This document shows positions 62,370-64,000 of a stretch of 64,000 nt of DNA, in pieces. Source of the stretch: Symbiodinium kawagutii (taxonomy: Eukaryota > Sar > Dinophyceae > Suessiales > Symbiodiniaceae). Where the stretch lies: positions 202,468 to 266,467 of the forward strand of contig VSDK01018978.1 of assembly GCA_009767595.1 (NCBI GenBank), given 5' to 3'. Numbering within the stretch: position 1 is the first letter of the stretch; each line of letters begins with the position of its first letter. The notes beneath the pieces were generated by a model. That model worked only from the letters and a program-made list of their open reading frames with translations, had not been told where the DNA came from and did not search any database. The position numbers were made by a program, and so were the translations under genes.

Positions 62370-62484
62370 GGCTATGGGTCAAGCAGCTAACCAACCAATA
62401 ATGGTGGTTGATAACCAACAAACTATAGGGAAACTAATGGTTAATGATAGGGGAACCAGGGGTACGGGGTTTTGACCCATAGCC
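62370..62484 (+). mobile_element. MITE-1 copy with ATCT duplication
   Basis: GGCTATGGGTCAAGCAG ... TTTTGACCCATAGCC, 115 bp, flanked by ATCT at 62366-62369 and 62485-62488. The non-palindromic duplication makes this the clearest insertion footprint of the family. Confidence 0.95.
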
Positions 62485-63120
62485 ATCTTTGAATCGACAA
62501 AGAGTGTGTTTCACATGGCACTTGTGCTGTTTACCTGTGAACTAGTCTGTGAACTAGTCTGTGTTTTCACTTTTTGATGCCAAGCCTATGACAAAAGCAC
62601 ATGGTAACGGGAAACAACATCCAACATGGTACTTCTGGACAGCGAAGGCTACATACACTCAGGGCTGTTCTGAACCTCCATTGATCAATGGTCTTTGTTT
62701 GTGGGTGAACTCATTCAGCTTCAAACCAGGTTCTTTGGGTTTGATTTCTGCGATTTCTGCATGTGATGGCCGTGCTCAGCCTCAGCTGGCAATCGTTGTA
62801 TATCATTGTGATTCGACTGATGGCCATGTCTCCAAGCAAGAACATGGAGCGGATAAGCCCAAAGCCACAGCTATCCACAGTCTGTTTCTTCTCTGCACCA
62901 ATTGCTGTCTCCCTTCCATACTTTGGTACCAGATGTATTCTGTGAACGTTTACGCGATGTGGGTGCGTATCCCTGCCCTCAGTTGCAAAACAGAGGTTCT
63001 ACAAGTTTTGCTCATCGATTTTTTCACTTTATCAAGGTGGAACTCCCTGCTCACCGATAGGATGTGGTGGGATGTGGTAGGTCACTCAGATCATCGGATG
63101 CTCAGATCAACCGTGCGCAG

Positions 63121-63156
63121 GTGCAGCTGATACCAGCGAGACCGCACCGGCTGCAG
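63121..63156 (+). CDS. candidate tail exon: AADTSETAPAA
   Basis: Follows CAACCGTGCGCAG|G; reads (G)AADTSETAPAA and meets GCAG|GTGCCG. In phase with 61906-61963. A GC-rich islet at 63735-63810 (MRVYVEGAAFGGSPQFLG) could be a later exon. Confidence 0.3.
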
Positions 63157-64000
63157 GTGCCGAGTTGTGCGGTGATGGAGCTGACAACACCACAATGCAG
63201 CTGATGTATGGATCAAGGATGATCAACTGGTTTTGATTCAACTGATTTTCACCACGGTGTGATGACAGGATGCCTTTTTATACGTCGTTTGCTTTTTGGG
63301 TTTGACACAGGTGAATTCTTTTTTTTTCAATTGTGTTGTAATCACCAACCAGGTTTGGGCGGGGTGAAGTGACTATGAATTGCAGGTTTGTGGTTGTAGA
63401 ACATTTTTGATCTTCCGCTAAAGTAGCAAGTTCTCACAATTTTCATATTTTTCATAGTGGTTGCCAGCCAGTTTTATAGACATTTACAATAGAAATGCTG
63501 ATCATTCTTGTAAAATGCTGCAATAAAGAATCCTGATGACATACAAATACATATAATCATTTGAATGCGGAATGTTGGGTGTTGCCTGATCTGAGGGCTT
63601 TGCATCAGGAGCTATGTTCCTATCAAACGCGTTGTAGAAAAAAATGTGATATCAGATACTGCCTGGTTTAGATTTGGGATTTTGATCACCCAATTGGTTT
63701 GCGAATATTTGCTAAGATTGTCAACCCAGAACTGATAGATGCGGGTTTACGTGGAGGGTGCCGCTTTTGGAGGAAGCCCTCAGTTCTTGGGAACGCCTCC
63801 AAGCGCATGTCAGCAGTTTGTTTAGTCGGCGCTTTACATTATTATGTTAGTACAGCATGTTCATGACATCCTTTCAACACTTCGGATGCTGACTGTCCAT
63901 TTGGCGAAGTTGCATTCGTATCACCACTTGGCCCGGGAGCATCCCAACGTACCAGTCATGATCCTCTAACTGCTGCAGCGCCACCAAAGTGATATCCATA

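Overview
The window looks like nuclear DNA of a dinoflagellate, most probably a Symbiodiniaceae-type alga. The reasons are: exons of 27-140 nt scattered through repeat-rich DNA; many introns whose 5' dinucleotide has to be GC or GA instead of GT to keep the protein in frame, with AG|G at the 3' end; and a Ty1/copia polyprotein of the kind I associate with dinoflagellate genomes. There is no bacterial-type operon, and I recognised no rRNA, tRNA or CRISPR array.

Layout. 1-3.5 kb: a 16-bp tandem array, an imperfect direct duplication of about 0.7-0.8 kb, then anonymous sequence. 3,510-11,665: a complete Ty1/copia LTR retrotransposon (211-bp LTRs differing at one site, 6-bp target duplication, tRNA-iMet-like primer site, gag, protease, integrase, RT, RNase H). 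It carries an apparent 94-bp intron, a C5-methyltransferase-like domain of uncertain role, and several frame breaks. 11.7-20.3 kb: noncoding DNA with a few exon-like islands and the first MITE copies.

20.4 to at least 59.8 kb (perhaps 63.2 kb), + strand: one very long gene whose exons spell out the beta-propeller of eukaryotic translation initiation factor 2A (eIF2A). About 18 exons join in phase. Its Pro/Gly/Ala/Lys-rich tail appears to run on to about 63 kb, and the first exon was not found. The intron region 22.93-39.58 kb holds a 2.6-kb imperfect inverted repeat of minisatellites, a 22-N assembly gap, an unrecognised coding-like block, a protein-kinase relic, decamer arrays, and a 381-bp ORF segment duplicated in tandem with five differences.

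Across 16-63 kb at least three families of short terminal-inverted-repeat elements (about 95-155 bp) occur repeatedly, mostly in introns of the eIF2A gene. One family has clear 4-bp A/T-rich target duplications; one copy of another family has a perfect 8-bp duplication. Exon coordinates come from matching the family by eye and from keeping phase, so boundaries may be off by a few bases. No search or RNA evidence was available.
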